Shown here one piece after another: positions 28,245 through 37,593 of a DNA stretch of 64,000 nt; the stretch's first letter is position 1, and each line of letters starts with the position of its first letter. The DNA comes from Flavobacteriales bacterium UBA1993 (lineage in GTDB: Bacteria; Bacteroidota; Bacteroidia; Flavobacteriales_G; Salibacteraceae): assembly GCA_002336485.1 (NCBI GenBank), contig DDCZ01000038.1, forward strand, positions 1 through 64,000. The letters run 5' to 3'. The translations under genes and the position numbers were made by a program. The notes beneath the pieces were generated by a model that searched no databases, was not told where the DNA came from, and saw only the letters and a program-made list of their open reading frames with translations.

Positions 28245-29137
28245 CAACCCATGCTTACGTGATAGGCGGCGCACCCAACTAGTTCTCCATCATTCGCCAA
28301 CGTTGATAGGTAGAGGACAGGTTCAAAGGTGTTGTAATGCCTAGATGCATCTAGAATAATATCAAGCTTCTTATCGCCATCCAAATCACCAATAAAGTAA
28401 ATGTGTGGCAGTCTGTCGTTGAAACTATATGTGGCAAATATGATCTGTTCAATTCCGTCTTTCTCAAGGGTGAGTCGGTAACTCGAAATCTCTGGCCATT
28501 CGTCGCTCGTTTGATGGTTATACACGTTGCCACTGGCGTGTAGCAAGTAGTTATGTCTCTTGAATTCCATTCTTAGTGAGTCATTAGGAAGCATTTTTGT
28601 GCGGCGATGAATGATGGGATCTAATAACGCGAGTCTTGCTGGTTTGAAGCCACTGAGTAAGAAGTAACAGGTGTCAGCGCTATCGGCAGCAACCACATTC
28701 CAACCCGATTTCTCTCCATCCTTATCCATCAGGGCATCATACCCTGGTTCAATGATTACCCTTGTCTTTCGCACGAAAACGTCACCATTTTTAAATAAGC
28801 CAACCCAACTTGAGTTTGCCCAATTTGGATTCACTTCCTCATTGTGGTACGTGCCTGGGCTGAGAATCATGCATTGGTATTGCGTGTCTTTTGGGAAAGT
28901 CTCATAGACTGTATCACAATCCGTTGAATAACCCGTGATGGGGTGAATGAATTCTACCTCAGTTTCTTCATTTTCTGTTACCGAGGGCGCTGAATCTATC
29001 TCAATTACTTGCGGTTTCGAAGGAAGCTTGGATACAGTTTTGTTTGGGCTTTTTTCCGTTTCAGCGCAGCCAGAGAAAGTGGCAGTAAGGCATAGAAAGC
29101 ATATGATAGAGAGGTGGCTTGGCCCGATGTTGAACAT
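28241..29137 (-). CDS. Hypothetical lipoprotein with FG-GAP-like segment
   Basis: I do not recognise a named family. The protein has a lipoprotein signal with lipobox FSGC near residue 24 and a low-complexity linker to about residue 60. The C-terminal half contains IYFIGDLDGDKKLDIILDAS, a calcium-binding-like loop of the type seen in FG-GAP or VCBS repeats. Cysteines occur in pairs (SGC, DCDT, YQC, VGC, MGC). Its stop overlaps the stop of the convergent FISUMP gene by 4 nt. It is probably an envelope protein of unknown role. Confidence 0.65.
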   Translation of the reverse strand: MFNIGPSHLSIICFLCLTATFSGCAETEKSPNKTVSKLPSKPQVIEIDSAPSVTENEETEVEFIHPITGYSTDCDTVYETFPKDTQYQCMILSPGTYHNEEVNPNWANSSWVGLFKNGDVFVRKTRVIIEPGYDALMDKDGEKSGWNVVAADSADTCYFLLSGFKPARLALLDPIIHRRTKMLPNDSLRMEFKRHNYLLHASGNVYNHQTSDEWPEISSYRLTLEKDGIEQIIFATYSFNDRLPHIYFIGDLDGDKKLDIILDASRHYNTFEPVLYLSTLANDGELVGCAAYHVSMGC

Positions 29138-29189
29138 TTTCAGCTTGTTTCAGCCAAGGTAAAGAAACCGTTTGATGATCATATGGCTT

Positions 29190-30119
29190 CTAAAACTGCC
29201 GCAAAACCTCAATCCGTTTTTCGATCGGTGGGTGTGTAGCGAATATAGAACTCAGTGAAAAGCCCTTTTTCTTTTCAGAGGGGTGCTCAATAAACATCTG
29301 AGCAACGTCTTCGCGTTTAACGGCCTCAATCAATGGATCGCGGCTAATTTTTTCGAGTGCGCTGGCCAAAGCCAATGGTTTCTTGGTTAATTCCACCGCA
29401 CCGGCGTCAGCTAAGTATTCGCGTTTACGTGAAATTGAGAAGCGAAATAACATGCTTAGAAGCCAACCTATCCCAGCCAAAGCAATCACCACGACAATGA
29501 TGCCGCTGTTATTTTTCTTTCCACGTCCGGAGAAGTAGAGGCTGCGAAGTCCAATTTCGGCGACAAAAGCAAAAATGCCAACGAAGATGATGCTCACTAC
29601 TAATAAGCGCACGTCACGGTTTCGAATATGGGTGAGTTCATGCGCAATAACAGTTTCTAATTCATCGTCGTTCAACATGTTGATGATGCCCTCGCTTAAA
29701 CTGATCGCGTAGGTTTTTTTAGTCAAACCGCTCGCAAATGCATTTAACGACTCGTCAGGAATTATATACAACTTGGGAATATCTAATCCACGAGAGATAC
29801 ACAGGTTTTCGAGTAGGTTGTATACGCGCAAGTTTTCTTTGCGCTCCAGCGGTTTAGCACTCGTCGCTCTCTGAATCATGGCGGTGTGGCCAAACCACGC
29901 AATCGTAAACCAAATGGCCACAGCAACTAGAACAAAAGGGGTGTAGAGCAGCGCTTCGTCGTTAACTACGCCAAATGAGATTGGCTCTTCAGACATGAAG
30001 TTTAGAATGTGAAAAAAGGCCACGACCAGAACGATGAGCACTGTTGGGAACATCAGCAACAGCAACATTGATTTGGTGTTGTTGCGCCTAATTTGCGCCT
30101 GAAGACCTATGTATTTCAT
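29190..30119 (-). CDS. M48 family zinc metallopeptidase (HtpX-like)
   Basis: This is an integral membrane protease related to HtpX, which degrades damaged membrane proteins. Two N-terminal membrane segments lie at about 18-40 and 58-78, and further segments at about 172-195 and 208-228. The zinc motif HELTH is at residues 160-164 and the downstream glutamate ligand in REYLADAGAVEL. The last residues contain ATHPPIEKRIEVL, common to the family. It follows lemA by 7 bp; LemA-HtpX pairs are common in Bacteroidota and probably act together. Confidence 0.92.
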   Translation of the reverse strand: MKYIGLQAQIRRNNTKSMLLLLMFPTVLIVLVVAFFHILNFMSEEPISFGVVNDEALLYTPFVLVAVAIWFTIAWFGHTAMIQRATSAKPLERKENLRVYNLLENLCISRGLDIPKLYIIPDESLNAFASGLTKKTYAISLSEGIINMLNDDELETVIAHELTHIRNRDVRLLVVSIIFVGIFAFVAEIGLRSLYFSGRGKKNNSGIIVVVIALAGIGWLLSMLFRFSISRKREYLADAGAVELTKKPLALASALEKISRDPLIEAVKREDVAQMFIEHPSEKKKGFSLSSIFATHPPIEKRIEVLRQF

Positions 30120-30126
30120 TCTTTAA

Positions 30127-30693
30127 TTAGTCGAAGCTAACTTTTGGCGCAGTTTCGTGCGCAGCTCGATCGGCGCTAGAAATCTCAAACATGACTTCTT
30201 TGTTAAACCCAAACATGCCAGCAATTATATTGGAAGGAAATGTCTGGACTGAATTGTTAAGCTCCTTGGTTGCTGAGTTGAAGAACCTTCGGGCAGCAGC
30301 AAGTTTGTTTTCAACGTCAGAAATTTCGCCTTGAAGTTGAAGGAAGTTGGTGTTTGCTTTTAAGTCAGGGTACGCCTCAACTGCAATTTTCAATCCACCG
30401 AGGGCGCTTGATAGCATGTTCTCTGCACCGATTTTTTCGTTAATCGACCCAGCGCTCATCGCTGCAGATCGAGCCTGAGTGATACGCGTAAGGACGCCAT
30501 CCTCATGCTTCATATAGCCTTTTACCGAATCAACCAGCTGAGGGATAAGGTCATGTCGTTGTTTTAGCTGAACATCAATGTCAGCGAACGCGTTTTCTCG
30601 GTTGTTTCTCAGCTTCACCAGTCGGTTGTACATTGAAGCAAGCATGACAATAAGAAGAAAGATTACAATTCCGCCAATGGCTAAAGACATCAT
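30127..30693 (-). CDS. LemA family protein
   Basis: This is a LemA family membrane protein of 188 aa, with an N-out single membrane segment at about residues 4-22 and a long helical cytosolic or periplasmic domain. Diagnostic stretches are YNRLVKLRN, DIDVQLKQRHDLIPQLVDSVKGY and FNKEVMFE. I chose the ATG at 30693 because a complete promoter (30718-30747) would place the transcript start about 20 nt upstream of it. The longer frame to 30747 would begin within the -33 box. It is the first gene of a two-gene operon with the M48 protease. Confidence 0.92.
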   Translation of the reverse strand: MMSLAIGGIVIFLLIVMLASMYNRLVKLRNNRENAFADIDVQLKQRHDLIPQLVDSVKGYMKHEDGVLTRITQARSAAMSAGSINEKIGAENMLSSALGGLKIAVEAYPDLKANTNFLQLQGEISDVENKLAAARRFFNSATKELNNSVQTFPSNIIAGMFGFNKEVMFEISSADRAAHETAPKVSFD

Positions 30694-30717
30694 GATAGTG
30701 TTTGTTTTGGTAAGCGT

Positions 30718-30747
30718 CAAATTTACTCCCAGATAGCGCCATTGCAA
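30718..30747 (-). promoter_or_regulatory. Bacteroidota promoter for lemA-M48 operon
   Basis: On the minus strand the sequence has TTG (30745-30747), a spacer of exactly 19 nt and TAAATTTG (30718-30725). This matches the full -33/-7 consensus. It is the best promoter I found in the window. Confidence 0.75.
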
Positions 30748-30932
30748 TACCGTTCATCATAATTAATTCATAAAGGATCGGTTTCGAAAGCAACGGCTCT
30801 TAGAAATGTCGAAATCGTCTCTGACAATGGTGGGAAATAACATTGTAGTATCGATGACCAATTGTCCATAAATGTGAACTATGAGCAGGAACTTAAAACG
30901 GTTGCGAGACAGAGTACCCTGATTCTTACACC

Positions 30933-30940
30933 TACTTTTG
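30933..30940 (+). promoter_or_regulatory. -7 promoter box (TACTTTTG), 4 nt before ATG
   Basis: A perfect TAnnTTTG match leaves 4 nt before the ATG at 30945. The -33 region is weak. This position predicts a leaderless mRNA. Confidence 0.45.
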
Positions 30941-30944
30941 TATT

Positions 30945-31598
30945 ATGGAATTTTCACTTTTTAGTGTGTTGGATTTGCTGGGAGCACTGGCCTTTGCAAT
31001 TTCTGGGGCATCCTTGGCTATTGAAAAGAAATTTGATCTATTCGGGGTCTTTGTTCTCGCCTTTGTTACCTCAATCGGAGGAGGAACTGTCCGTGATATT
31101 TTGATTGGCCAAACTCCCGTTGATTGGATGAGTAATGGCCTTTTGATCAGTACGATTGCAGCAGGCGCATTACTTACGCTTTTGTTTAATCCGTATGTAC
31201 AGAAACTCAGATTTATAGTTTACCTCTTCGACGCCATCGGTCTTGGACTGTTCACCATGGCCGGGATTCAAAAAGGACTTTCCTTAGACATGAACATTTT
31301 CATTTGTATTAGCTTGGGCACTATTTCCGCAACCTTTGGCGGACTCCTTCGAGACATTATTACGGGTGAAAAACCAATGCTACTTACTCGAAAGGAAATC
31401 TATGCAATAGCGAGTGCCATTGGCGGTGGATCCTTTTTTGCATTCCGATATTTTGAACTTCCAATGGAAATCAACGTACCGATGACCATCCTCATCGTCT
31501 TCTTAGTCCGTCACATTACCTATAAAATGGGTATTCGTCTTCCGGGTGTGGATGAGAATGGGAAGTGGGTTCGAAACAATGTAGACCCAAAAAGCTAA
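30945..31598 (+). CDS. TRIC-type cation channel family (UPF0126) membrane protein
   Basis: This belongs to the prokaryotic TRIC family (formerly UPF0126), trimeric channels for monovalent cations. It has seven hydrophobic segments and the two inverted repeats typical of the family: LLGALAFAISGASLAI...GGGTVRDILIG in the first half and FDAIGLGLFTMAGI...FGGLLRDIITGE in the second. Its length of 217 aa is normal. It is monocistronic. The ion it conducts here is not proven. Confidence 0.9.
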   Translation: MEFSLFSVLDLLGALAFAISGASLAIEKKFDLFGVFVLAFVTSIGGGTVRDILIGQTPVDWMSNGLLISTIAAGALLTLLFNPYVQKLRFIVYLFDAIGLGLFTMAGIQKGLSLDMNIFICISLGTISATFGGLLRDIITGEKPMLLTRKEIYAIASAIGGGSFFAFRYFELPMEINVPMTILIVFLVRHITYKMGIRLPGVDENGKWVRNNVDPKS

Positions 31599-31604
31599 GC
31601 TGGG

Positions 31605-32057
31605 TTACTTTAATGTACACGTAAACCCAGCACTCTCAAAGTTGGCGAGTGCAGCCTCAAAGACGGATTTTCCTTCGTAGTCACTGTAGCATATGTCCGA
31701 ATCGTTGGCGCCATTTGTGCATTTATAACAAACGTCTTCTACGGTCACTTGAGCTGAGGCAAAGTCTTCTTTCTTCAGGTTTTCAGAGCTTGCGGTAAGA
31801 TAAATGTCAAAAGTACCGGCATCGTCCCAAATGAAATTAACGGACGCTGCGATGTCTACTTGAAATACCTGATTTCCATTTTGAAACTCCTCAATTTCCC
31901 AATTTAAATAATGTGCATCCTCTGAACATGACGTTAACGTCACATTGTCAAATACAGTTACTGTGGTTCCAGGTTCAATCAAAATACATGCGGTGGGTTC
32001 CTTTTGGCAGCTTAAGGCTATGAAGCCGATAAACAAGGTGAACAAATGAATTTTCAT
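31605..32057 (-). CDS. Small PKD-like lipoprotein with Cys-rich C-terminus
   Basis: This is a 150-aa lipoprotein of unknown function. The lipobox is ALSC at residues 14-17. The middle resembles a PKD or Ig fold (TVFDNVTLTSC... WDDAGTFDIYLTAS). The last 40 residues contain CYKC, DICYSDYEG and FTCTL, a spaced cysteine pattern I have seen at the end of other small Bacteroidota lipoproteins. It starts 22 bp after lolD and is probably cotranscribed. Its 3' end forms part of a short hairpin with the convergent gene. Confidence 0.72.
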   Translation of the reverse strand: MKIHLFTLFIGFIALSCQKEPTACILIEPGTTVTVFDNVTLTSCSEDAHYLNWEIEEFQNGNQVFQVDIAASVNFIWDDAGTFDIYLTASSENLKKEDFASAQVTVEDVCYKCTNGANDSDICYSDYEGKSVFEAALANFESAGFTCTLK

Positions 32058-32079
32058 AGATGTGTTTTAATACTTCGGC

Positions 32080-32739
32080 CTAGCGTTCAATTACTCCGTC
32101 GGCTATGGTAAGCTTGCGATCGGCCATCTCCGCCAATGTTCCATTATGGGTAACTATTACGAATGTTTGATCAAAAGCTTCACGCAGATCAAAAAACAGC
32201 TGATGAAGCTGCTCCGCATTCTTCGAGTCCAAATTACCAGAAGGCTCGTCAGCAAAGACAACGGCGGGTTGGTTTATCAGCGAACGAGCAACGGCCACTC
32301 GCTGTTGTTCTCCTCCGCTAAGCTGACCCGGTTTATGGTGTGCTCTATTGTCTACTCCAAGGAATTTAAGGAGGTCCAATGCCTTTGCTTCTGCCTCAGA
32401 TTTTGACAACCCTTTTATAAATGCAGGCAAGCATACGTTTTCAATCGCGTTGAACTCTGGTAACAATTGATGAAACTGAAAAACGAAACCGATCGATGTG
32501 TTTCTAAAATGGCTCAAGGCTTTATCGCTGAGACCAAGCACATCCGTATTTGCGATGTTCAGAACGCCACTATCGGCTCTATCCAAGGTTCCCAAAATTT
32601 GAAGAAGCGTCGTTTTTCCTGCGCCGGAAGCACCAACGATACTCACGATCTCTTTGGCTTCAATGCTTAGGTTAATGCCCTTTAAGACATCCAGTTCACC
32701 GTAGCTCTTTCGGATATTTTGTGCTTCGATTATAGGCAT
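32080..32739 (-). CDS. lolD: ABC transporter ATP-binding protein, LolD-like
   Basis: This is an ATPase of the LolD/MacB type. LolD drives release of lipoproteins from the inner membrane for transport to the outer membrane. Walker A is GASGAGKTT (36-44), the signature LSGGEQQR near 138-145, Walker B VVFADEP near 159-165 and the H-loop THNGTL near 197. Its length of 219 aa is normal. The permease genes (lolC/E) are not next to it, so the partner is unknown and another MacB-type role is possible. A small lipoprotein gene follows. Confidence 0.85.
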   Translation of the reverse strand: MPIIEAQNIRKSYGELDVLKGINLSIEAKEIVSIVGASGAGKTTLLQILGTLDRADSGVLNIANTDVLGLSDKALSHFRNTSIGFVFQFHQLLPEFNAIENVCLPAFIKGLSKSEAEAKALDLLKFLGVDNRAHHKPGQLSGGEQQRVAVARSLINQPAVVFADEPSGNLDSKNAEQLHQLFFDLREAFDQTFVIVTHNGTLAEMADRKLTIADGVIER

Positions 32740-32803
32740 GGGTGCGAATGTAAAGGTTAAGAAGCTACTTCGGATTGGGCATTTTACACGTTCCTATTGA
32801 GGC

Positions 32804-32811
32804 TACATTTG
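32804..32811 (+). promoter_or_regulatory. -7 promoter box (TACATTTG), 4 nt before ATG
   Basis: A perfect TAnnTTTG match ends 4 nt before the ATG at 32816. At 19-nt spacing the upstream triplet is TTT. This position predicts a leaderless mRNA. Confidence 0.45.
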
Positions 32812-32815
32812 CCGC

Positions 32816-34573
32816 ATGTTCGCACTGTCAAAAAACAAGGTTCCGATACTAATAGCTTTCTTGGCTTTCAGTTGGATGATCATTGCAGGGCAGTGGAGGG
32901 CAGAGAATGTAATACGCGGCGATGCGCGAGGATATTGCGCCTATTTGGCCAATTGGGTGGTTTACGGTGAATTTGATTTTGCCTTTTACGACGACCTCGA
33001 CCCCGATACAAAAGAGCGATACTGGCTAAATACATACCCCGATAGCAAGTCCATTCCAAAATTAACCATGGGTGTGGCCTATGCCCAGCTTCCCTTGTTT
33101 TATGCTGCCCATTTGGTTGCTGGACCCATGGGGTTTGCACGCGATGGTTGGTCCATGCCATATCAACTTAGCGTAGGACTAAGTGGAATACTCTTTTTCC
33201 TATTTGGATTGATCGCGCTAAGGGCTTTTTTGGTTCGGAGGTTCTCCGATTCGCTGAGCGACTTTACATTGCTCTTGGTCGGGCTTGGCACCAATCTCCT
33301 TTATTATGCTGGACCCGATAACGCCATTTCTCATGTCTTCACATTCGCCCTCTTTTCCATGGCGCTGCTTGCTTTTGATTCATGGCTGGAAAAGGGAAGA
33401 AGTTATAATCTGATGTTCACTGCATTGCTGTATGGATGGATCATGCTAATTCGCCCTACCAACGGAATATTCATGTTGATTCCATTGATTCAGTTAATCG
33501 ATTCTGGTCAATGGCGCGCGTTGTTTCAATGGGCAACGGTTCCGGCAATATTCTTTGCGCTGCTTCCATTTCTTCCTCAAATGATGCTTTGGCATGAAGC
33601 CTCGGGGCATTGGTTTTTCTACAGCTACGGGGAAGAGCAGATTTTTTGGTTGAAACCGGAAATTCTAAATGGATTATTTAGTTATCGCAATGGTTGGCTT
33701 ATGTATACTCCAGTAATGATGTTGGCTTTGCTCGGCGTTGGGTTTTTATGGAAGATAGACCGAGCGTTGACAATCGCGGGAGCAATTTGCATTCCTGCCC
33801 ATATCTATGTGGTTTTCTCTTGGTGGTGCTGGTATTATGGAGATAGCTTCAGCATCCGGCCGATGATCGACATATATCCTTTACTGGCTGTATTCATCGC
33901 CTCATTTTTGAGATGGTTCATGGCGAGAAACAACGCCACGTTTGCAGCGACTTTCATCATAGGCGTCGCTTTCATCGGAAATAGTCTGTTGCAAACGAGA
34001 CAATATGAGCGTGCGCAACTCTCCGGAAGCGCGATGACCAAAAGCGCCTTTGATTTACTCTTTCTTAACCCCAACGCACCATCAAACATGGCTCTAACAG
34101 GGTTGTGGAAAGCACCGGATGTTGAGCGTTTGATGGAAGGGAAACCAGAGCGTGTTAAGCGAGACACGGTAATTGAGCAAACCTGGAAGCCAGATTTTGA
34201 TTCAGGTGAGCTGGCTGGGTCAATGGATTATAGCCCGCAGTTGAGCGTTCCAGCTAGTGATTTAAACACATCCTTTGACCGGGTGTTGAGAATAGGCGTC
34301 GATCTTAAATGCAGCAATTACGCTAGATCTGAAGTTATGCTCATTATGAGCTTTGAGGTTAACAAGAAGTCCACATCGTATCAGAGCTTAGAGCTGGATA
34401 GGCTGCCTTTAAAGGAAGATGAATGGGATAGGGCAGAGGCGTACCTTCAGAAGCCGGCAGACCTGCCCGATGGCGCCACCCTTGAAGTCTTTCTGTGGTT
34501 GCGAAATGGCAAAGGCCGCGTCGCGTATAAAGATCTTAGGGTTGAGCAACTGGATTGCCCGTACAGCGAATAA
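32816..34573 (+). CDS. Multi-pass membrane protein, GT-C glycosyltransferase-like
   Basis: This is a 585-aa inner-membrane protein with about ten hydrophobic segments followed by a soluble C-terminal domain (about 430-585). An acidic residue in an early loop (RGDARGYCAYL, D36) is placed like the catalytic Asp of GT-C transferases, which use polyprenyl-linked sugars. The C-terminal beta-rich part may bind carbohydrate. The family assignment is tentative; no other glycan genes adjoin. Its stop directly abuts the stop of the convergent lipoprotein gene at 34574. Confidence 0.65.
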   Translation: MFALSKNKVPILIAFLAFSWMIIAGQWRAENVIRGDARGYCAYLANWVVYGEFDFAFYDDLDPDTKERYWLNTYPDSKSIPKLTMGVAYAQLPLFYAAHLVAGPMGFARDGWSMPYQLSVGLSGILFFLFGLIALRAFLVRRFSDSLSDFTLLLVGLGTNLLYYAGPDNAISHVFTFALFSMALLAFDSWLEKGRSYNLMFTALLYGWIMLIRPTNGIFMLIPLIQLIDSGQWRALFQWATVPAIFFALLPFLPQMMLWHEASGHWFFYSYGEEQIFWLKPEILNGLFSYRNGWLMYTPVMMLALLGVGFLWKIDRALTIAGAICIPAHIYVVFSWWCWYYGDSFSIRPMIDIYPLLAVFIASFLRWFMARNNATFAATFIIGVAFIGNSLLQTRQYERAQLSGSAMTKSAFDLLFLNPNAPSNMALTGLWKAPDVERLMEGKPERVKRDTVIEQTWKPDFDSGELAGSMDYSPQLSVPASDLNTSFDRVLRIGVDLKCSNYARSEVMLIMSFEVNKKSTSYQSLELDRLPLKEDEWDRAEAYLQKPADLPDGATLEVFLWLRNGKGRVAYKDLRVEQLDCPYSE

Positions 34574-35365
34574 CTACTCGACAATATTGTATTCAATTTC
34601 GGAGTCTTCATTGCTCTGAAAGATGCGAACAAGCCCTTTATTCTTAACGTATGTAAGTCGGCTGAATGAATTTTGCTCGGTGTTTTCCCGTTCATCTTTG
34701 AAGTACATTTTAGCCACCTCATCTGAAGACAGCACGAGGCAATCGTTTACTGGATCCAACGCTGGGATTCTTTCCAATGTATACTTCATGCTAGAAATGA
34801 AATCCATCGTTGCGCTTGGGTCATTGTAAAAGGCATAGAACACCGTGGCCGAAAGCTCAGGGTCGTCATAAGCAAATTTCGATTTCCCGTCTAATTGAGC
34901 CTTAATCTCTCGAATTTCACCGTTCGGTGCTGGCTCAAAAAAGGCTTGACCAACAAATTCCAGCCAATTATTCTTCGAATAGCGCTCAACGCTTCGATTC
35001 ATTGGAACCGAATCGCCTCGGAGCCAGGTGTAGGTCATTTGGTAAACGGTGTCTTCCATCGAGTTTACCTCTTGCATTAAAAACAGCAAGGCTTCTTGGT
35101 CGTCCTTATAATGAGCAAACGTTCGATAGGTTCCGTCTTCCTCATCCGGCCATTTGAGGTAATCGAGTAATGAAAAATCGGTTGATGAAGAACTGATCGT
35201 TTTAGATTCATCATCGTTTTGGACCTGCTCATTAGCTACTGCTGAAGCGGATCCTGTGTCAGCAATGCTGCTCGAGTCTTCAGTTGAAGGTTTTACTTGT
35301 TTCTTACTTTGATTGCAGCTTACTAGGAGCGCTGCAACGATTAATAAACCAAAACGCGAATACAT
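34574..35365 (-). CDS. Hypothetical lipoprotein
   Basis: This is a 263-aa lipoprotein with no family I recognise. Starting at ATG 35365, the signal reads MYSRFGLLIVAALLVSC with a lipobox at residues 14-17. A Ser/Glu-rich linker follows to about residue 65. The globular part is rich in acidic and aromatic residues and ends in EIEYNIVE. The start at 35401 would add 12 residues in front of the signal and overlap the helicase gene, so it is rejected. It follows the helicase on the same strand. Confidence 0.7.
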   Translation of the reverse strand: MYSRFGLLIVAALLVSCNQSKKQVKPSTEDSSSIADTGSASAVANEQVQNDDESKTISSSSTDFSLLDYLKWPDEEDGTYRTFAHYKDDQEALLFLMQEVNSMEDTVYQMTYTWLRGDSVPMNRSVERYSKNNWLEFVGQAFFEPAPNGEIREIKAQLDGKSKFAYDDPELSATVFYAFYNDPSATMDFISSMKYTLERIPALDPVNDCLVLSSDEVAKMYFKDERENTEQNSFSRLTYVKNKGLVRIFQSNEDSEIEYNIVE

Positions 35366-35390
35366 CTTACTTCTACCCATAAAATCAAAT

Positions 35391-36704
35391 TTAGATACCA
35401 CTGACTCGAATTTTGCGCTTTTTCACTCGATAGCCATCAATTTTTCGAATAACATCCAATGCCACCTCCGCCTTTACGGCCACAAATGCGCAGTCCTGCT
35501 TTAACTCAATAAGTCCTAAATCTTCGGACTTTATTTCACCTTGCTTGATGCATAAACCGGCTATATCTCCTTTCGAAATTTTGTCTTTCCGTCCACCGGA
35601 TATAAAAAGCGTTTTCCAATTGGATCTAGGTTCTTGGCTTTCTGTTTCAATATCCTCGAATGGCAACTGAGGCACATAATCAGGAAGCGGCTCGTCGGTG
35701 TACTTTATTACGTACGCCGTTCCATCGCTTTTCATGCGCGCTGTACGACCGTTTCGATGCACAAACTCATGCTCTTTGAGAGGTAAGTGATAATGAATAA
35801 TAAACTCAATGGCCGGAATATCTAGCCCACGTGCAGCAAGGTCTGTCGCAATAATGAGCTGATGCGTTCCATTCCGAAACTTTATCAGTGCCCTTTCTCG
35901 ATCCACCTGCTCCATTCCACCAAAAAAGCACCCGTGTTGAATGTCATGCTCGAGTAGGAAGTCACTTACCCGTTGTATGCTGTCTTTGAAATTACAGAAA
36001 ACAATTCCCGGTCGGTTTCCTAGGTGCTTCAGGGCCTTTACCAATGTTTCAAGCTTATCCTTGTCCGGAGACCTGATCGCTTTTAGAGTGAGACCACCAA
36101 CACCAGCTGATAGGTAATCTATCTGAATTGGGTTCTGTACGCGCACAAATGGAGGAACAGGCACTTCGTTAGATGCAGAGGTTAGAATGCGTTGCTGCAC
36201 GGCATTTATGCCAAGGCAGATCGATTTCATTTCCGATTCAAATCCAATTTCCAGAGACTTGTCAAATTCGTCTAAAACAAGCAACTTGATGTTTTCAATC
36301 GAAAATGTTGTCCGTCTTAAATGGTCTGATATCCGACCAGGCGTTCCAACCAGAATGGCCGGTGGCCGTTTGAGGTTTATTTTGTCCTTATTGAAAGATT
36401 GTCCTCCGTATACCGCGTTGCACTTATATCCAGCGCCCATTTCTCGCACGACTTGTTCGATTTGAATGGCAAGTTCGCGAGTTGGAACCACAATCATCAA
36501 CTGTACTTCCGAGAGCATCGGATCAAGTTTTTGGATCAAAGGCAATAAGAACGCAAGCGTCTTACCTGTTCCTGTTGGAGATAGTAAAACAACATCTCTG
36601 CGCTGTTCTATTGCCGCCTCGGCCTCTATTTGCATAGGGTTCAAGGCTTCAATCTTTAGCTTTTGTAATATTTCGCTTTGCGTCTTCACGTTATTTTTTT
36701 TCAA
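35391..36704 (-). CDS. DEAD-box family RNA helicase with DbpA-like domain
   Basis: This is an ATP-dependent RNA helicase of 437 aa. The Q-motif region is LNPMQ, motif I PTGTGKT (43-49), Ia PTRELAI, Ib TPGR, motif II DEFD (145-148) in place of DEAD, motif III SAS, and motif VI HRNGRTAR. Residues about 365-437 (KTLFISGGRKDKISKGDIAG...) match the DbpA RNA-binding domain, which in E. coli DbpA targets 23S rRNA hairpin 92. A role in large ribosomal subunit assembly is therefore likely. The start is TTG at 36704, overlapping the methyltransferase stop by 14 nt. Confidence 0.92.
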   Translation of the reverse strand: MKKNNVKTQSEILQKLKIEALNPMQIEAEAAIEQRRDVVLLSPTGTGKTLAFLLPLIQKLDPMLSEVQLMIVVPTRELAIQIEQVVREMGAGYKCNAVYGGQSFNKDKINLKRPPAILVGTPGRISDHLRRTTFSIENIKLLVLDEFDKSLEIGFESEMKSICLGINAVQQRILTSASNEVPVPPFVRVQNPIQIDYLSAGVGGLTLKAIRSPDKDKLETLVKALKHLGNRPGIVFCNFKDSIQRVSDFLLEHDIQHGCFFGGMEQVDRERALIKFRNGTHQLIIATDLAARGLDIPAIEFIIHYHLPLKEHEFVHRNGRTARMKSDGTAYVIKYTDEPLPDYVPQLPFEDIETESQEPRSNWKTLFISGGRKDKISKGDIAGLCIKQGEIKSEDLGLIELKQDCAFVAVKAEVALDVIRKIDGYRVKKRKIRVSGI

Positions 36705-37572
36705 AGTATCCCTTCAAGGTCGTACCTGTGTTTGTTACAGTCAATGCCCAATTAATCCAGTTCTTCAGCAGGCCGAGGTACCATTTCGATTCAATACTAC
36801 GTCTAAGTTTCTCGTCAGAAGATTCCTCGGATATAAACTCCTCAGAATCGGCCTTTTGCGAGGTTTTAAATCGCGTTAGGCTAAATCCGGTAGACAGGAA
36901 TTTCACTTTTTTGAAGTCCATCTTACGCGCCAACAATTCGAGCGTAGATTTGGTGTAATAGCTTAAGTGCTCTGGGTAGTGGATAATATTGTATTCGGCT
37001 TTTAGGTAGTATCTGGTAATCGCGTTGAAGTTAGGCGTAGTCAGGTAGAATAATCCCTTTGAGCGCAGGTAGCGATGTATATGGCCGAGATCCTCAATTG
37101 GATTATTAATATGTTCAAGTACCTCGAAAGAAGTGATTACGTCGAAGGAGTCTGCGTCAAAGCCCTGCTCGGTCAGGGCGCCTTGTAGCATTTGAATGCC
37201 GTCTTTTTCGCAAAGCTCGACCGCCTTTGGCGAATATTCAGTTCCGTATACTTCCCAACCTCTTTTTTGGGCCTCGAGCAAGAACCAACCTCGGCCGCAC
37301 CCAACATCTAATATTCGGTTTGTCTTCCGATAAGGCTCAAACTCATCTAAGAGCGCCTGATAGCTGTTTATCGTCAGCGGCGATAGATAACCCTCCTCGT
37401 CGTAAGCATAGGATGCGTAGAAGGCGGAGAGCTCTTCATCGGTAGGAATACGCTCCATCATCACGAATCCACAATTGCCACAGCGCACCAATTGGTGCTT
37501 CTCGTAATATCCAGCAACTGGATTTAGCGTCTGCGATTCGCAGACTAAGCAAGATGTGTGTTTGCTGTTCAA
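36691..37572 (-). CDS. Class I SAM-dependent methyltransferase with zinc ribbon
   Basis: This methyltransferase of unknown substrate has 293 aa. An N-terminal zinc-ribbon-like segment has CLVC and CGNC pairs (residues 9-12 and about 32-35). The Rossmann fold follows, with SAM motif I ILDVGCGRGWF near 97-107 and the post-motif acidic residue in YGTEYSP. The C-terminal third is basic. The pattern resembles the methyltransferase type 11/13 group acting on sugars or lipids. The start is TTG at 37572. It overlaps the helicase gene by 14 nt. Confidence 0.86.
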   Translation of the reverse strand: MNSKHTSCLVCESQTLNPVAGYYEKHQLVRCGNCGFVMMERIPTDEELSAFYASYAYDEEGYLSPLTINSYQALLDEFEPYRKTNRILDVGCGRGWFLLEAQKRGWEVYGTEYSPKAVELCEKDGIQMLQGALTEQGFDADSFDVITSFEVLEHINNPIEDLGHIHRYLRSKGLFYLTTPNFNAITRYYLKAEYNIIHYPEHLSYYTKSTLELLARKMDFKKVKFLSTGFSLTRFKTSQKADSEEFISEESSDEKLRRSIESKWYLGLLKNWINWALTVTNTGTTLKGYFEKK

Positions 37573-37593
37573 TGGATGAAATTCGCGGCGAAG

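Noticed and set aside
30862..31104. ORF overlapping the TRIC gene start
   Set aside because: It reads the TRIC coding region in another frame and has no recognisable domain.
31599..31631. Hairpin between the convergent TRIC and lipoprotein genes
   Set aside because: The stem has a bulge, the loop is long and no T tract follows on either strand, so I did not call it a terminator.
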